A stretch of DNA of 64,000 nucleotides from Kappaphycus alvarezii (GCA_002205965.3 NADL03000011.1:744001-808000), one strand, 5' to 3'. Counted from the first letter of the stretch, positions 1-11,987 are shown. Notes: generated by a model not told the origin, from the sequence alone. A program made the numbers and translations.

Positions 1-1534
1 CAAGTTTGGGGAGCATGATTTTTTCAAAATAGCACTGAATTTCTTTATGTGCGGAATACCTGGCCTTATTTCAAAGAACTTTAATGCCTCAAATATCTAA
101 GATGTATCCGATGCGGAAATGATGGCTAAAACTGAATTACAAAGGGATGACAAAGACGGCAACAGATTCGATGAATGGATGCTGGAACCGTACTCGCCAC
201 GTCTCTAGCTGCAGGTAATATTCCTGTTACCACATTATTCTGTACTTATGAAGTTCAGTAATAATGAAATTGAGTACTTTAGTTTGGGTACACTTATGGT
301 GGACAAGAACGTCAATCGGAAGATATATAGCCAGTAACATTACATGATTTAATGTATACGCCAGGAATTATACACAAGCATAGGTCGATCCCAAGGGTTA
401 TCAGGAATCTTTCTCGGATCGGATAGGCATTGACAGTAACCCTTCAGGATATGGACGTATGTAAATATGTGTAATTGGGGGTTAATTTACTGTGGTAGAT
501 ATGTGGGTTGGTACCCAGTAAATTTGTACCGGAGCGTAGATACCGTATATTGGCATGTAAATATTGAACAAGAAACTGGTTTGGACTAAAAGCCTGGGGT
601 AGGGAGAAGTGGGGGTCTGTGCCGCGCCGTAATGCCTGTTTACATGAGCGAATAATCCCATATGACGTTTGCTCCGAATAATGACAACTGGCATATCCGT
701 CTAGGGCATTTGGTGAGGCAGTTCTGAAGCAGTCCATTAATTACCCTTATGGCATCCAGGAAAGCGATTTCAAACGACTTGGGACTGTAAATCGTGTTAT
801 TTCGGAAGGCAATGAGTTTTTCACGAAAAGAGGTCTCTATTGAGGGTGCAGCGACAGCAGAGCAGCTAAAAAGAGTCCGATAAAATCTTTTAGGTCCAAT
901 GAAGCAAAATTCATTGGAAAAGACAACATCATTTGTTGTACTAATTGATTCTTTTAGTGCTCTCTGTTTTAATTTTGTATCACAAGGTTGAAATTACAAG
1001 AGCAGTCATTGTCAAATTTTTTGAGTTAGTAGGATAAGTTAGCAGCAGGATTAATTATTTCGCATTGATTGATAAAAGAATCATCAAATGAGTACACACA
1101 GATGGTTGCGGCCAAAAAATTAAACATAAAATCAGATTTTTCCGGGGAAAGATAGAAAAGCACACAAGGTCACCGCTGCTTGTTCTCGTGTGTCTAGTAT
1201 GAATTCAGAACGACCAAAAATAGATCTCCTGTAGATTCAAAGGACAATGCGAATTGATATGTCGAATCCAGAGCATTTATTGGGAAAGGAAGCGGTGAAA
1301 TGGAGTGCTATATCCGCAATAGAGATGTAACACCGATTTGTAATGTTAAATGTACTCCCTACGAAAAACATTTGCTGAAATCTTCGGGTCATTGGAAACT
1401 TGAGCTTATTCTCCAGTAAATGGCGGAAATGATGGGGTAGTTTACGTCGTCGTCGGACACTTCTAGCGGGGGGATCTAAACGGAGTTCGGAGAGAAGGAA
1501 GGGAGAAAACAAAAACGGGTCTGCGCCTCCGTGA
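1..1534. other. Non-coding AT-rich stretch
   Basis: Apart from one copy of a 78-bp dispersed repeat at 477-554, I see no gene here. The reading frames present are short, lack recognisable motifs and look like chance openings. Confidence 0.5.
477..554. repeat. 78-bp dispersed repeat, copy 1
   Basis: This stretch matches 3664-3741 in the same orientation with about three mismatches over 78 bases. Each copy contains GGTACC and a nearby GTACC, so part of it can fold on itself. The sharp edges suggest a short interspersed or MITE-like repeat. No coding potential is evident and the family is unknown to me. Confidence 0.75.
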
Positions 1535-1807
1535 CCCTGTGACTACATCGACGGGTCAAGGCAGGCGAGGAAGCATGCGGCATTAGACAGAACAGCTTGC
1601 GCTGCGTGTCTATGCAAGAGGACCATTTTGGACCTCGAGAAGCAGTTCATTGCCCTCGTGGCCGCTTTACATATCTTATGCGAAGCGGCACCAGATGCAA
1701 GAAACGAAGCGGCTGCGAGGTCCTTCGCAGAGGTGAGACCGATTCCCAGAGTCGGTTTTTTCTCCTCGAGCGATTTGAGTATTGTGCTGTCAAGTCTTCC
1801 ACCATAG
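1535..1807 (+). pseudogene. Coding-like block A, unknown protein
   Basis: An open stretch of about 90 codons runs from just after a TGA at 1532 to TAG at 1805-1807. It has no ATG near its start. The translation is rich in Ala, Arg and Leu and reads like a folded helical protein (for example LEKQFIALVAALHILCEAAP), unlike the AT-rich surroundings. It lies just upstream of the duplicated blocks B and C and may be an exon or the front of the same ancestral gene. I do not recognise the family. A 145-codon opening in another frame (1597-2034) overlaps it and could be an alternative reading. Confidence 0.3.
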
Positions 1808-2030
1808 TTTTGTGCTTTTATGTGGTAAATGAAACATGCAAATTTCAGATCGGGAACGGGTTGTCTGAGGTTACTCTGTCGTTTAATGAAAGCCGCCCTG
1901 GGGGTTTACTGTGGGGTTTACTTAATTTCCTGATAACAGGGGCCGTCCTGGGGGGAATTATTGCGAGATATTTACGCCCAATTTCGGAAATAGGGCATAT
2001 GTGCGACATCATGCCCGTTGCTTCAACCCC

Positions 2031-2306
2031 TTGACATCTCTGAACGCCGCGAAAGCGTCAAAGTTCAGGAGGTATCAACACTTCATCACCACGGACACCA
2101 GGTCCCGAGTAATTCCATTGCCGATATCCACTCTTGGCGGGTAGGACGCGGACGCATTCGCGGTGCTCACAGACGTGGCTAGGCACGTCGCCATACGAGC
2201 CATGGAGACCTTCGGGCGGGTGCGATCTGTCCTTACGCTTGGACACGCTGCGGCGAAGGTTTCGTCCAACGCAGCATGCCTTACGGCTGGCCTCACACCA
2301 GCCCTG
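2031..2306 (+). pseudogene. Tandem-duplicated unknown gene, copy B
   Basis: Read in one frame, this block gives about 92 residues with a single in-frame stop (TAG 2142-2144). It begins LTSLNAAKASK, has a central PISTLGG and ends VSSNAACLTAGL. Copy C (2558-2830) aligns to it over its whole length with almost no gaps, although the DNA is strongly diverged. That pattern suggests the protein was under selection before both copies broke. No catalytic or binding motif is recognised. The C-terminal half looks helical, with AR-x-V and RA-x-E spacing. Function is unknown. Confidence 0.5.
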
Positions 2307-2557
2307 CAAGATCGTCCCGCCTGTCTCTGCCTCATTTTCAGCTCTCTAATACACGGACCTGCCCCCTAGTCTTCGGAAAATAGCCTTCCCACATCTCTAA
2401 TTAGTAAAACACACCAATTTCCCCCCTATGGGAAATTTAACAGTATATTTTGGATTGGCGGCTAAAGTGTGTATGCATTCTTGTGCAGGAGGTACAGACT
2501 ATTTCGCCAAAACATTCCTCCATCCATTCGCCCCTCTCATTCGAGAATCTGAATGTT

Positions 2558-2830
2558 CTGACCAGGCTCAACGCAGCCAGGGCGGAGAAGCAGCGGAAAT
2601 ACTAAGGCTTCCTCGCTGATTTGCCTGGGAGATGCATGCTATTTCCTGTCCCTATCTCCACGCCGGGCGGGTGGCACCTGGAGTTGTCTTCTGTCATCAC
2701 AGAGCTCGCCAGAGCCGTGTCAAGTCGCGCAATTGAACGGCTTTCGAAGGTTCGAGGCATTCTCCTGCAGCGATACTCAGTGTTGGCAGTAACCTCTAAA
2801 GCGGCTTGTCTGCTGGCTTGCCTTCCATAG
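2558..2830 (+). pseudogene. Tandem-duplicated unknown gene, copy C
   Basis: This is the second member of the tandem pair. In frame it reads LTRLNAARAEKQRKY, then a TAA (2603-2605), then a segment with PISTPGG and a tail TSKAACLLACLP before TAG at 2828-2830. After the shared GG, the 51 positions that follow align to copy B with no gap. Where copy B has its stop, this copy has Trp, so the two copies were inactivated independently. About 250 bases separate the copies, in the same orientation. The family is not recognised. Confidence 0.5.
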
Positions 2831-5800
2831 GCATTCTAGTAGATTGTTGCTAGTGTTAGCTTTCCACAGCAATGGATATTACATTGCCTTGACAACCACG
2901 CTGCTGGTTTTAACCAACATCTCTACTACAATAAGTGAACACCCACTTCCCACCAGCACTATTTGATGCCTTGGCTATAATAATAAAGGGAGATCAATAA
3001 CTCAGTGTCGGCTAGGATATCTTCCTCTGCTGGTGCCTAACTTCTGATATAGGTAGTATACAACCCCCTGTTCACAGCGTTTCGAAACCTCGCAGGAAAT
3101 ACACCCCCTACTTCCCTTGTCAATAGAGGTAACTTACTCAAAGTCGATAATTGCGACATATTAGTGAGCAGTTATAATTTTGCGTTGTCTCAATGGGCTC
3201 TTGGAAAATCCTCAAAGCTTCACAATTAATTCTAGGGCTTCCATTTAGTAGTAGTGAATTTCTTTCTTTTTTTGATTGCCCAACTGCATTAAAAACCTAT
3301 TCTGCGTTTACTAAACAGTATTCTCTACATTCCACTATGCTCCCTGCCTAATACACCAGCGACGATTAAAGGAAATGGCTGAACTGTTATTGCCGCTGAT
3401 ATTTAAAATTTGAAATAAACCTCATGGGGCTCTCGTTATTTTTATCCGGCCGCACTGCAAGAAAAGATTTCTATTAAAATACGCTCCTGTCATATCTATT
3501 TGCATACGAGTATTTTGCTCCGATTCCCGCTAGCGTAAACACAAGGCTTCAGCGATGATTTCATTGAGGTGGTCACTAGAGTATATCACAACAGGTAGCT
3601 CAAGTTTGATAGTCAATTTCGATAAAAGGAAACAGATACAGGTAAACAATTCGGAGGGAAAATGGGGGTTAATCTACTGTGGTATATATGTGGGTTGGTA
3701 CCCAGTAAATTTGTACCGGAGCGTAGATACCGTATAATGGCCAAGCCAATTGTGAAACCGTACAATGCGTCGATTCGGAACCTTGCCGTGGAAAGCTTGC
3801 TCCAGCCTAGCAGGCGATGTAAGAACACAACAATGACCTCCACAGAATACTAGCGGGTCCCATAATGTACAGGTTGAAATTTCGGATCACAACAGACGTG
3901 TAATTTTTTTCGGGCTTGATCAAAAATGGAACATTCCTCTTCTTGAGTTAAGGACGCCACGCAAATAACCTAAAGATTGCTTTCTGTATTATAGTTTTCG
4001 TCTCTTTTTAAGTATCTTTTAACAAAACAAGAAGAAATGAATTCCTCCACACTCAAATCTGTGACTAGGAAGCAGACTCAAGCATTTTTTCAGCAGTACG
4101 TTCTATTTGCACTTCTTTATAAGCCATTTATTAGGGGGAAAATATCAGCCATCCACGTATTTGTTTCAAGTGCTATCTATTCGAATAACCTTGACAGGGC
4201 TAGTACTGTATATCTAGGTCTTCGCGCCACAGAGACCTATTTACGAAATGTGAGTAACTTCAGTACCTTATTTTGGTATTTTTGTTTCATGTGACAATGA
4301 TTGATTCCACACACCAAAAAGTCTTAGACTTGATTAGGGGGGAATGGTGACCTTTTATTACTAAAATGCATTACGAAGGGACCGTACGGCCCCGGCTGGA
4401 CCTATTGGGGTTCAACCGCGCAGAATTTGCGCTGGTTGATCATGACGGCAGTATACCACTTGATTAGAACAAGTGCAATCTGCACGTTATTTGAGGAGGC
4501 AAGCATTGGAGACTAGTTTTTCTTTCTGCCATGACGCGATGTTCGAAAAACTACAGATTTTAATTAAACTCTTTCAGCTTTCTTAACTTGGCTTTCCAGT
4601 TTACTTGAAAGGATGGTTACAGATATCGTTGTGAAATAGCGACGTTTTGCGTAGTACCCCCTTTCGAGATTCACGATATGAAATCTGACAACCCTCCCGT
4701 AGCACTTACCACGGTTGGGATTTTAATCTGACATAGTTTCTGTACCGACCTCATTAAGCATTGAGTACGATGGTTGGGGAGGATGTGAAAGCGGGAGCAA
4801 TATGGTCAGTGTACCTTTATTAACGCCACCGAATTCTTCAATCAAGAGAAAATTTCCCAGATACTTTGACATACTGTATTACTACCTCCCATCGGTCAGG
4901 GAAAACTTCAGACTGAACTCTTGTATCATAAATTCCACTTTGGCGTCTATCTCTCGGTGCAGTATCTTAAACTTGACGGATATTAGGATCAAAGCGGAAA
5001 ATATTAAACAATTGGGGATACAATATTCAGCATTGTTCAGATAACTTTTACAAACTGTAATGCAATGGAAGGCTTTGATTTCGGAAATGTCCAAAGTGTC
5101 ATATCCAATCACCTAGCATTGTTTCACTTGTGGTGGAACAGTTGAAAGTCTTACATGTAGGAGCTTGAGGGTACCGAAACCTACAGAAGCTGTCAGGTTA
5201 ATGACCCATGAAATGTGATTTTCGTCTAATACTTTTCAAGATTAGCAGCGTAGAACTATCCAGGGTTGCTAGAAACCCTTCACAATACCAAAGCAAAGAA
5301 AAGGTTCCAAAGATCTTTGACAAGAGAACATGGTAGCGGCCAATGGACGGAAATACCACATCAATTTTCTTCAAAAGCAGTTTTATCCTATTTCAATGTA
5401 CCTATCCCAAAGAAAAGCTTGAAAAGTAACCTAAAATTCTGATTCGTACGATTTTCTCGTTCTCCGCAACTGCCACTTATATTTGAGTACAATTGTTCGT
5501 AACATGCTTGAGAAGCAATTCTGTTTGCACAATTTATGCTATCCACACTCTGGTAGCTTTATTCCTTGGCCCAAGGCCTTTGAGATGCTGGTCAAGGACA
5601 TTAAATGATAGATAGATAACATGCGAAGAAAGTATGAGTTTAACAAATAACTGAGAGGAACTACCTGAGTGGATAAGCGAGCGAGGGGCTTCATTGTCGA
5701 AAAGTTGACTACGAGAAGAGTGAAAGTAACAGGAGACTGGATATCTTACGGATGGCCTATCAAATACTATGATCGATGCTGCAGAATTCTACATTCCAGA

Positions 5801-7403
5801 CGTGGATTTGCTTCTTAAGTGTGCATGTTCCCCGTACTTTCCGACTTTTAATTTCCACTCATTGCACTGATACTGACCTCACTTCTGAGATGGGACCGCT
5901 TGTCATGATCCCTCCCCGTTCTATGACAAGTTATGGTGACATGCTGACCTGGAGAGATACAAGTATATCTTGAACATAACATCGCAACCACTGCCCTTCC
6001 TTATTATTGTAATGCAAAAGAGTAGCAGCAGCAGAGAATCCTATTCCGTGAAGACAATGTTGCCGAACGCTTGGTTGGAAAGATGCTACTCACTGTTTGA
6101 AAGAAATCGAATAACTATTCGACGTTTATCCTTGCGATAAGTGTGGAATTATTGAACTCGAAGAGATTACGTTTTCACCAGGAACCGGTGATAAACATTT
6201 CTCCGTACTGCATTGGAGTTTCTCGACCTATTGTACTATCGCACATACTTGACGTCAAGAAGAGCTTATTCTGTTGAAGTCTTCCTCCGCTTCTTTCATC
6301 ATCCTTGACTTCGTTACCCGTTTTGCGTTTAGTTTCCAAGTAATGCAGGCGCGACAAGTTTCCACCCGCCGCCCGCATCCGTAGTTAATTTATGAATACA
6401 GTACCCTCCGCACGCTTCTGTGCAACATTGTACAACCATAAAGATTTACCACCACCATTCTGTTCAGAAATATGGTGAAAATGCACTGACAAATTCTGTT
6501 CGAAAGTACACCTAGTTATTCGCTTCTGCATATGGATCTGAAAATTTTTGTCTTCTAATTGCAATGGATGAGATCAATCCGCTTGGTTCCACGATATTAT
6601 TTGTTAAAGCACTGAAAACTATTTTAGGTGTCGTTGGACTCATTGTCATACAGTGAAGCTTTAAACTAGGCTACCGATCTCCCTCAGTAGAGTGCTATCC
6701 TATGAAGTGGCCATCACAGATGAGTTTGCCGCTGACATGTCAACTGCATATTGGGCAAAGAAATGAATGCATCTGTGGAAATTACTGCGGATAGTGTGAC
6801 TATTATTTTAAATTACTACAGATCATAGTTTAGACTAGATATCACAGTTTATTGGTTTTGCGCTCGTCGTTCAGTTCTAGTACCAAACGTTCCATTTTAC
6901 ACGCTACTTTGCAAATGAATCCGTTGGTCCCATGCAATAGACCAGAGAACAAGAAATGCTTGGGTGTAGAAACTGAAAGAAGCTAAATATGGAATAATAA
7001 TATGCTGCCTTCGTGGACAAAGCCAGAGTTCATTCTTGTTCACCTAGAATCCTGTCTGTCGTAACGGAGGCCCACATGCATCGATAAATCCAATATCAAC
7101 GATTACCCAATTTATCAATGGTGACTTTGCAGAAAACCAATCTTCCTACTCAATCTCATAGTTCATTCTAGATACTTGGTACTTGGTAGTTTAGAAATGA
7201 ACAAGTACTGTAGTCTTGATACCAATACGAAGACAAAAACTATACTCGGTATGTTAATCATGTTGTGCTCTCCTTGAGTCGGACACCTACCTTGGAACAT
7301 AGTTACATAGATGCAAGGGTCACTGCTTGCGGCTACTAAAGAATTCAAATTCAAATCGGTTTTAACGGACTATTTCTTTACTTCCGTCTCGAACTTTCCC
7401 CCT
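2831..7403. other. Long AT-rich stretch without genes
   Basis: Apart from the second copy of the 78-bp repeat (3664-3741), I find only short frames without motifs. It could hold very old transposon remains that are no longer recognisable at the protein level. Confidence 0.45.
3664..3741. repeat. 78-bp dispersed repeat, copy 2
   Basis: This is the second copy of the repeat at 477-554, in the same orientation and about 3.1 kb away. The flanking sequences are unrelated, so it is a dispersed unit and not part of a longer duplication. Confidence 0.75.
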
Positions 7404-7443
7404 AGATCGAATATATCTTCCAACAGTAAAACACCCAAAACTT
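7404..7443 (-). repeat. LINE micro-fragment
   Basis: Forty bases match 40881-40920, inside the minus-strand LINE, with about three mismatches and in the same orientation. The similarity stops abruptly on both sides. It is a short relic of the same LINE family, located between the endonuclease and reverse transcriptase parts in the longer copy. Confidence 0.6.
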
Positions 7444-7482
7444 CCACAATTTCCCCCAAAACTTCCACAATTTCCCCCAAAA
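7437..7482. repeat. 21-bp tandem repeat, 2.2 units
   Basis: The unit AAAACTTCCACAATTTCCCCC occurs twice exactly (7437-7457 and 7458-7478), followed by a partial third unit. It begins at the edge of the LINE micro-fragment. Confidence 0.8.
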
Positions 7483-9908
7483 CATTCAAAGTCTTGGGTC
7501 GAACAAATTTCTCTCTATAGAGCAAGCTGTCGGAGTGGGACTGCAGGGGTTCGTTGACTGCAATGGAGATGTTAGATAAAACCTAGAGTGAGGGTCAAAG
7601 AAATGTACAAGCATTTTTTCATAGCAATAATGCAACTGATGGTTTGTTAATTGCTCGGAAAGAATGGGCATTTATCGGTGTGGTTTCTCCATTGGTGATC
7701 TGTGAGTTGGACTTAGGGGTCGTCGTCCATTATTAGCAGGTAACTAATTTTAATGTCTACAGGATAGGATGGTTGCTAACATGAATACCCTGTTTGCTTG
7801 GCGGAATGCCACTATTCGAAATATAATATCTTTAATCAATTTAGAGTCATTTGTGTTTTTTTGCGCAGAGGTGCTGGCCGAGCTTTCACTTACAAACTCT
7901 AATAATTGCTTCATCTTGCTCGATAACACTTATTCCGCAGCTTTTACCGTGCATAATTCTAGTATTAGTAATATGGAAGGGGCCGTTTGAAATTTGCTTC
8001 CAATTTCTGCAGTCTGGACATGGGTTTCTTAACTTCCGGAAGGAATTCCACGCAATTGCGATTTGGCAATGATTCTTATTCGTATACACGACTCTGGATC
8101 GAGATTTTCTGGCTGATGAGAATTTCAGTGAGATAATCTAGCATGAGGGGACATGCCGCGATCGAGATGTGTATATGTAAATTGTGTGTGACCACTTGCA
8201 ATACTTTTGCTCTTATCCTCTGAGGGAACCACCCTTCAACGAGGATAGGAAATTTGGTTCGCAGAGACTCAAGCTGGAGTAATTTGCTTCTGAACTAGGA
8301 AGGGGGCATGAAACAAAATAACCTTATTCATTCAGCAAGAAGTGTCAAATTGAACTCCATGGTGGATGACTACTCTTAAGTGACCCCAGCGTTTGAGCCA
8401 ATGATCCTCAGACGTTACTATTTTGTCGCTGAATGATACCACTAGTCGCGAACTTTATGGTTTAACAGCTGTCGAAGCTTGTGGGCACCCAATTACATCA
8501 ATATTTGCATTGCAGGGATACGGAGATTTCTCGAAGGCAACATGTCAAATATGTATTGAAGCTCAGCTTGCATAGAGCATTTGATTACTTCTGGTTACGC
8601 ACTGCGTACTCAAAGGGTGATCCAGGGAAATGTAAAGGGACGGATAAGTCGGCTAGTAATCAAAGTTATGAGAAAGCTGTTACAAGCTTGAAAATGATAC
8701 TGTTGGGGTAATGTTTTGCTTTGTGAATCGTATGGAATCATGTTTTTACGTAGACAAACATTGAAGTTCCGTAAAAAGCCTTGAAGAACCTAATGTTGCT
8801 TCAATGAAAACGCACAGTACACTTTTTGGGTCAACTTATTCCGGGCTCAGATTTGATAGAATAAAGAAACCCAGGTTCCACTAAGAGTATGGCCTGTTAC
8901 TATTAACACAATTGAGGAATTTATGTGAAAGAAGATCTATGTAACAATGCTAGTGATTTTTCAAAATCGTTTGGTATCTTCCACTGGCATTATATAGTGC
9001 CTTGGAAGGCGGAATTTTCCATACATCTGCTGGTGAACGAGTGCACCTTCAGTTTTTTGGACTCATTTGAAGAGCGACATATGATAAAGTGAATGATTTA
9101 TTGGCTTTTTGGTGATTGCTCATTGTGTAAATTATTGCTCGCCGTATTACAGCAATCTTGGAAGGATACACACTGATAAATTTATTACTCTGCAAACCTT
9201 GGATTCTGGAAATAGCTTCGTTCCTCGTGAACTACAGGGTGACAACAATTCTTTACCTATTTCCGGAGAGCCAATTACACAGCATTCTTATTGATTAACT
9301 AAAAAGTTCCATTCTTACGGTATTATTCTGGACGTTACAACTCTTGATAGGACCTTGAAGACCGTATATACTGTACAGTACTGTAGTAACTGGGCAACCA
9401 CCAAGAATGAATGGAAGGCATTGGTTTTGTCAAGTTGTCGAGTTTTCAAGTTGTCATATGATTGTTGATCAAAATTCCTATTGCTTCCTTTGGCAAGTGT
9501 GAAGACGTGATCACTCACGCCTACATATGTACCAATCGGCTTTTGGCTTTGGCCAAGTACTACATATCCACGTGATTCTAAAACCAAGAAATCCATGAAC
9601 TTTATTGTAGTACACTATCAAAAAGCAATGAATGAATAACTGTGGACTAATGTTTATTAGTGTAAGGCTGCAGCATTTACAAGTACTATACTTTGCCAAT
9701 TACAAAAGCGTTGCGGCCTTCCAGAGTTCCTTAGATTAAAAAAGGAAATAAAATAAATACCGTAGTACGTATCATATTGGAATATTTTATGATGGACTGC
9801 ATGTTGCAGACCTGAAATTCAGTTTTGAACAAGGGGGCTTGCTGGACGACCACCGCCTCCAGAAATAAATGAAAAACAGTGCCGGTCAGCACTGCGTACA
9901 GTAGTTCA
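7483..9908. other. AT-rich stretch without recognisable genes
   Basis: Only short unsupported frames are seen. A first ACAGT-type motif (TACTGTACAGTACTGTA, about 9368-9384) appears near the right end. Confidence 0.45.
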
Positions 9909-9910
9909 TG

Positions 9911-9943
9911 GTACAGTACAGTACAGTACAGTACAGTACAGTA
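9911..9943. repeat. (ACAGT)n microsatellite
   Basis: A perfect five-base repeat with unit ACAGT runs for about 33 bases. The unit is part of the palindrome TACTGTACAGTA. Similar but shorter motifs recur across the window, often at the edges of mobile elements. Confidence 0.9.
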
Positions 9944-9993
9944 TATTGCTAGAATATTGTTGGGCTTTGAATCCCCCATTACTGTATAGTATT

Positions 9994-10016
9994 GTACAGT
10001 ACAGTACAGTACAGTA
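9994..10016. repeat. (ACAGT)n microsatellite, second tract
   Basis: A second run of the same pentanucleotide, about 50 bases from the first and in the same phase orientation. It lies about 210 bases upstream of the dioxygenase start codon. Confidence 0.88.
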
Positions 10017-10227
10017 GTGGGGGAGGAAATAAACTCCTATTTACAGCAGTACAATGCCTAAATTTACCCTTTGAGACATACCCGCAAGAAGCTTCAGTGA
10101 CCACCCATACTATTCGTTATGCTTTTGGCTTCAAAGCTAACGCCAGCTCAGCAAGCCCTACGAGGAGCGAAAGTTCTCACTCATCATCCCGCTTATCGAC
10201 ATTCGCCTTGAACCCCGTCAGCCAACC

Positions 10228-11359
10228 ATGAAGACGTGTATTCCAACGATTGATTTTGCCCCATTCATGAGTACCGTCGGTGTTGTCATTAACGAGCCTC
10301 CCACCCCCTCGCAGAAACATACTGCCGCGGCTATCAACGCTGCCTTTACTGATCACGGGTTTCTCCAACTGTCCAACGTTGGCATATCTCCCGCTATGGT
10401 TCAAGGATACTTTTCCATGACCGCAGTTTTTTCACTCTCTCGGGCAGAAAAACTCAAGTTACAGCCTCTGGATGCCGAACATAATGTCGGTTATTTGGCG
10501 GGAGTTGAAACACTTAACAGGAAACGGGCCCCTGATATCAAAGAGGTGCGTTTTGAATCCGAGCGACCACTCATGATTCCTCACAGTCCGCGGTTACTGC
10601 GATTACTCGACAATTCTAACATATACCACAGACATACAATGTTCGCAACACTCGCCTCTTTCAACATGACTTTAGCGCATTTGCTCCTCATGTCGAACCA
10701 ACTTGCCGCCATCTATGGCAGAAACTAGACACCATTTCACAGCGATTCGCACTTGCGTGTGCTCTGGCCTGCGATCTGCCAACAGATTTTTTCAGCAGGT
10801 GCATACAGCGTTATGATAGTTCCGTTCTTCGTCTCAATTTCTATCCGCCATGCGAGTACAAGCCCGGACTTTCCACGGGGAAGATCAATATGCCGCACTG
10901 CGTGTTAGTGAACACACGGATTTCGGTATGTTCACTATCTTATTCAACGATGCACCTGGGTTACAGGTGAAAGCCGTCGAGGGTGGTGAATTTGGACGCT
11001 CTCGTTCGGATGACAGTGGAGGATGGTTGGATGTTCCAGTACCGGAGTTGGGCACTGCGATTGTTAATACTGGAGCGCTGATGGCGCGGTGGACCAATGA
11101 TAAATTCCGCGCTACGGCACATCGTGTGGTAGTTTCGAATGAGGAACAAGCAAGGATGAGTCGATTTTCAATTGCATGCTTTTGCGACCCGGACGCCGAT
11201 TTTGTTGTGGATGTCCACCCGAATTTTGTCAGGAGGGGGAGACCAAGAAATATGCACCTATTCTCGCAAGGGACTATGTTAACGGAAGACTTGAGGATGC
11301 CCTTGCAGTTGAAACGAGTCGAGAAACAGACGGCTGAGTTGCACAGACCATGTACGTAA
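10228..11359 (+). pseudogene. 2-oxoglutarate/Fe(II) dioxygenase, frame-broken
   Basis: The product would belong to the isopenicillin N synthase-like 2OG-Fe(II) oxygenases, soluble enzymes that oxidise small molecules with 2-oxoglutarate and O2. The N-terminal DIOX_N-like part starts at ATG 10228 (IPTIDFAPF, then HGFLQLSNVGI). The C-terminal part has the iron ligands His and Asp in SEHTDFGMFTIL (10913-10921), the distal His in TAHRVV (11120-11122) and the 2OG-binding Arg in SRFSIACFCDPD. All ligands are kept. Coding continues in three successive frames: a change near 10.67 kb, a middle piece containing LRLNFYPPCEYKPG, and another change near 10.87 kb. The total of about 370 residues is normal for the family. 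It is either a recent pseudogene or an intact gene with sequence indels. The substrate is unknown. Confidence 0.8.
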
Positions 11360-11982
11360 ATGACGTTAAAATGCGTTTGAGGGTGGAAAGAAGCAGGAAA
11401 CTGAAATGATAATTGTGAGGCTAATTCTATCAATCTTCGTTCGTACCCACAGGCAACTTTTAGAGTTGCTATCCCCAAACCGGGATTTGATCAAGAATTT
11501 GAAGATCAGGGAGGACACTCTACCCCCGATCGATATCGCAGTACCTTGTCGGACAAAATACTGTACGAACGGGAGTTGTAAGTTTGTGACACACACAGGC
11601 CTCATTACCACCGCCGGTAATTTGCGGCACATGCTACAGTTTGGAATGATAGAGCCTGATACAGCGCCATAGCATGATAAACCAGAATCTAAGAGTCGGA
11701 ACAATGTGGGAAGACCGTCTCGAGTGCCGAGAGCGAAGTAATCAGTGTAGCAAAGTTTGTTAATGACGGAACGTTTGACTAACGGGCAACAACAGTGGTA
11801 CTCTCGATCCAAACTTTGTCCGATCATTCTGCCATTCAACCTGTTTCCTCATTCATTATGCACTGCACAACAGTTTCGTCGAATTCCAAGGCGTGGGAAC
11901 GCACAATGGTCTCTCAGTCACACTGTACAGTACTTTACAGTACATGTACAGGCAGTATTATCAATGTGGCGTTGTGTACTGT
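11360..11982. other. Spacer with ACTGT motifs
   Basis: I see no supported gene. The right half holds several GTACAGT/TACTGT motifs (about 11925-11987). The last of these is the target into which Copia-A inserted. Confidence 0.5.
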
Positions 11983-11987
11983 ACTGT
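11983..11987 (+). repeat. Target-site duplication ACTGT (left) of Copia-A
   Basis: ACTGT directly precedes the TG of the 5' LTR and is repeated directly after the CA of the 3' LTR at 17976-17980. A five-base duplication is the usual size for LTR elements. Confidence 0.85.

Noticed and set aside
9911..10016. CRISPR-like array or iterated operator
   Set aside because: It is a simple pentanucleotide microsatellite without spacers in a eukaryotic context.
10885..11478. 197-codon frame on the minus strand
   Set aside because: It is antisense to the C-terminal part of the dioxygenase, which has clear active-site motifs; no start or motif of its own.
11366..11839. 157-codon frame on the minus strand downstream of the dioxygenase
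   Set aside because: No motif, composition like the spacer, and overlapping unsupported frames on the other strand.
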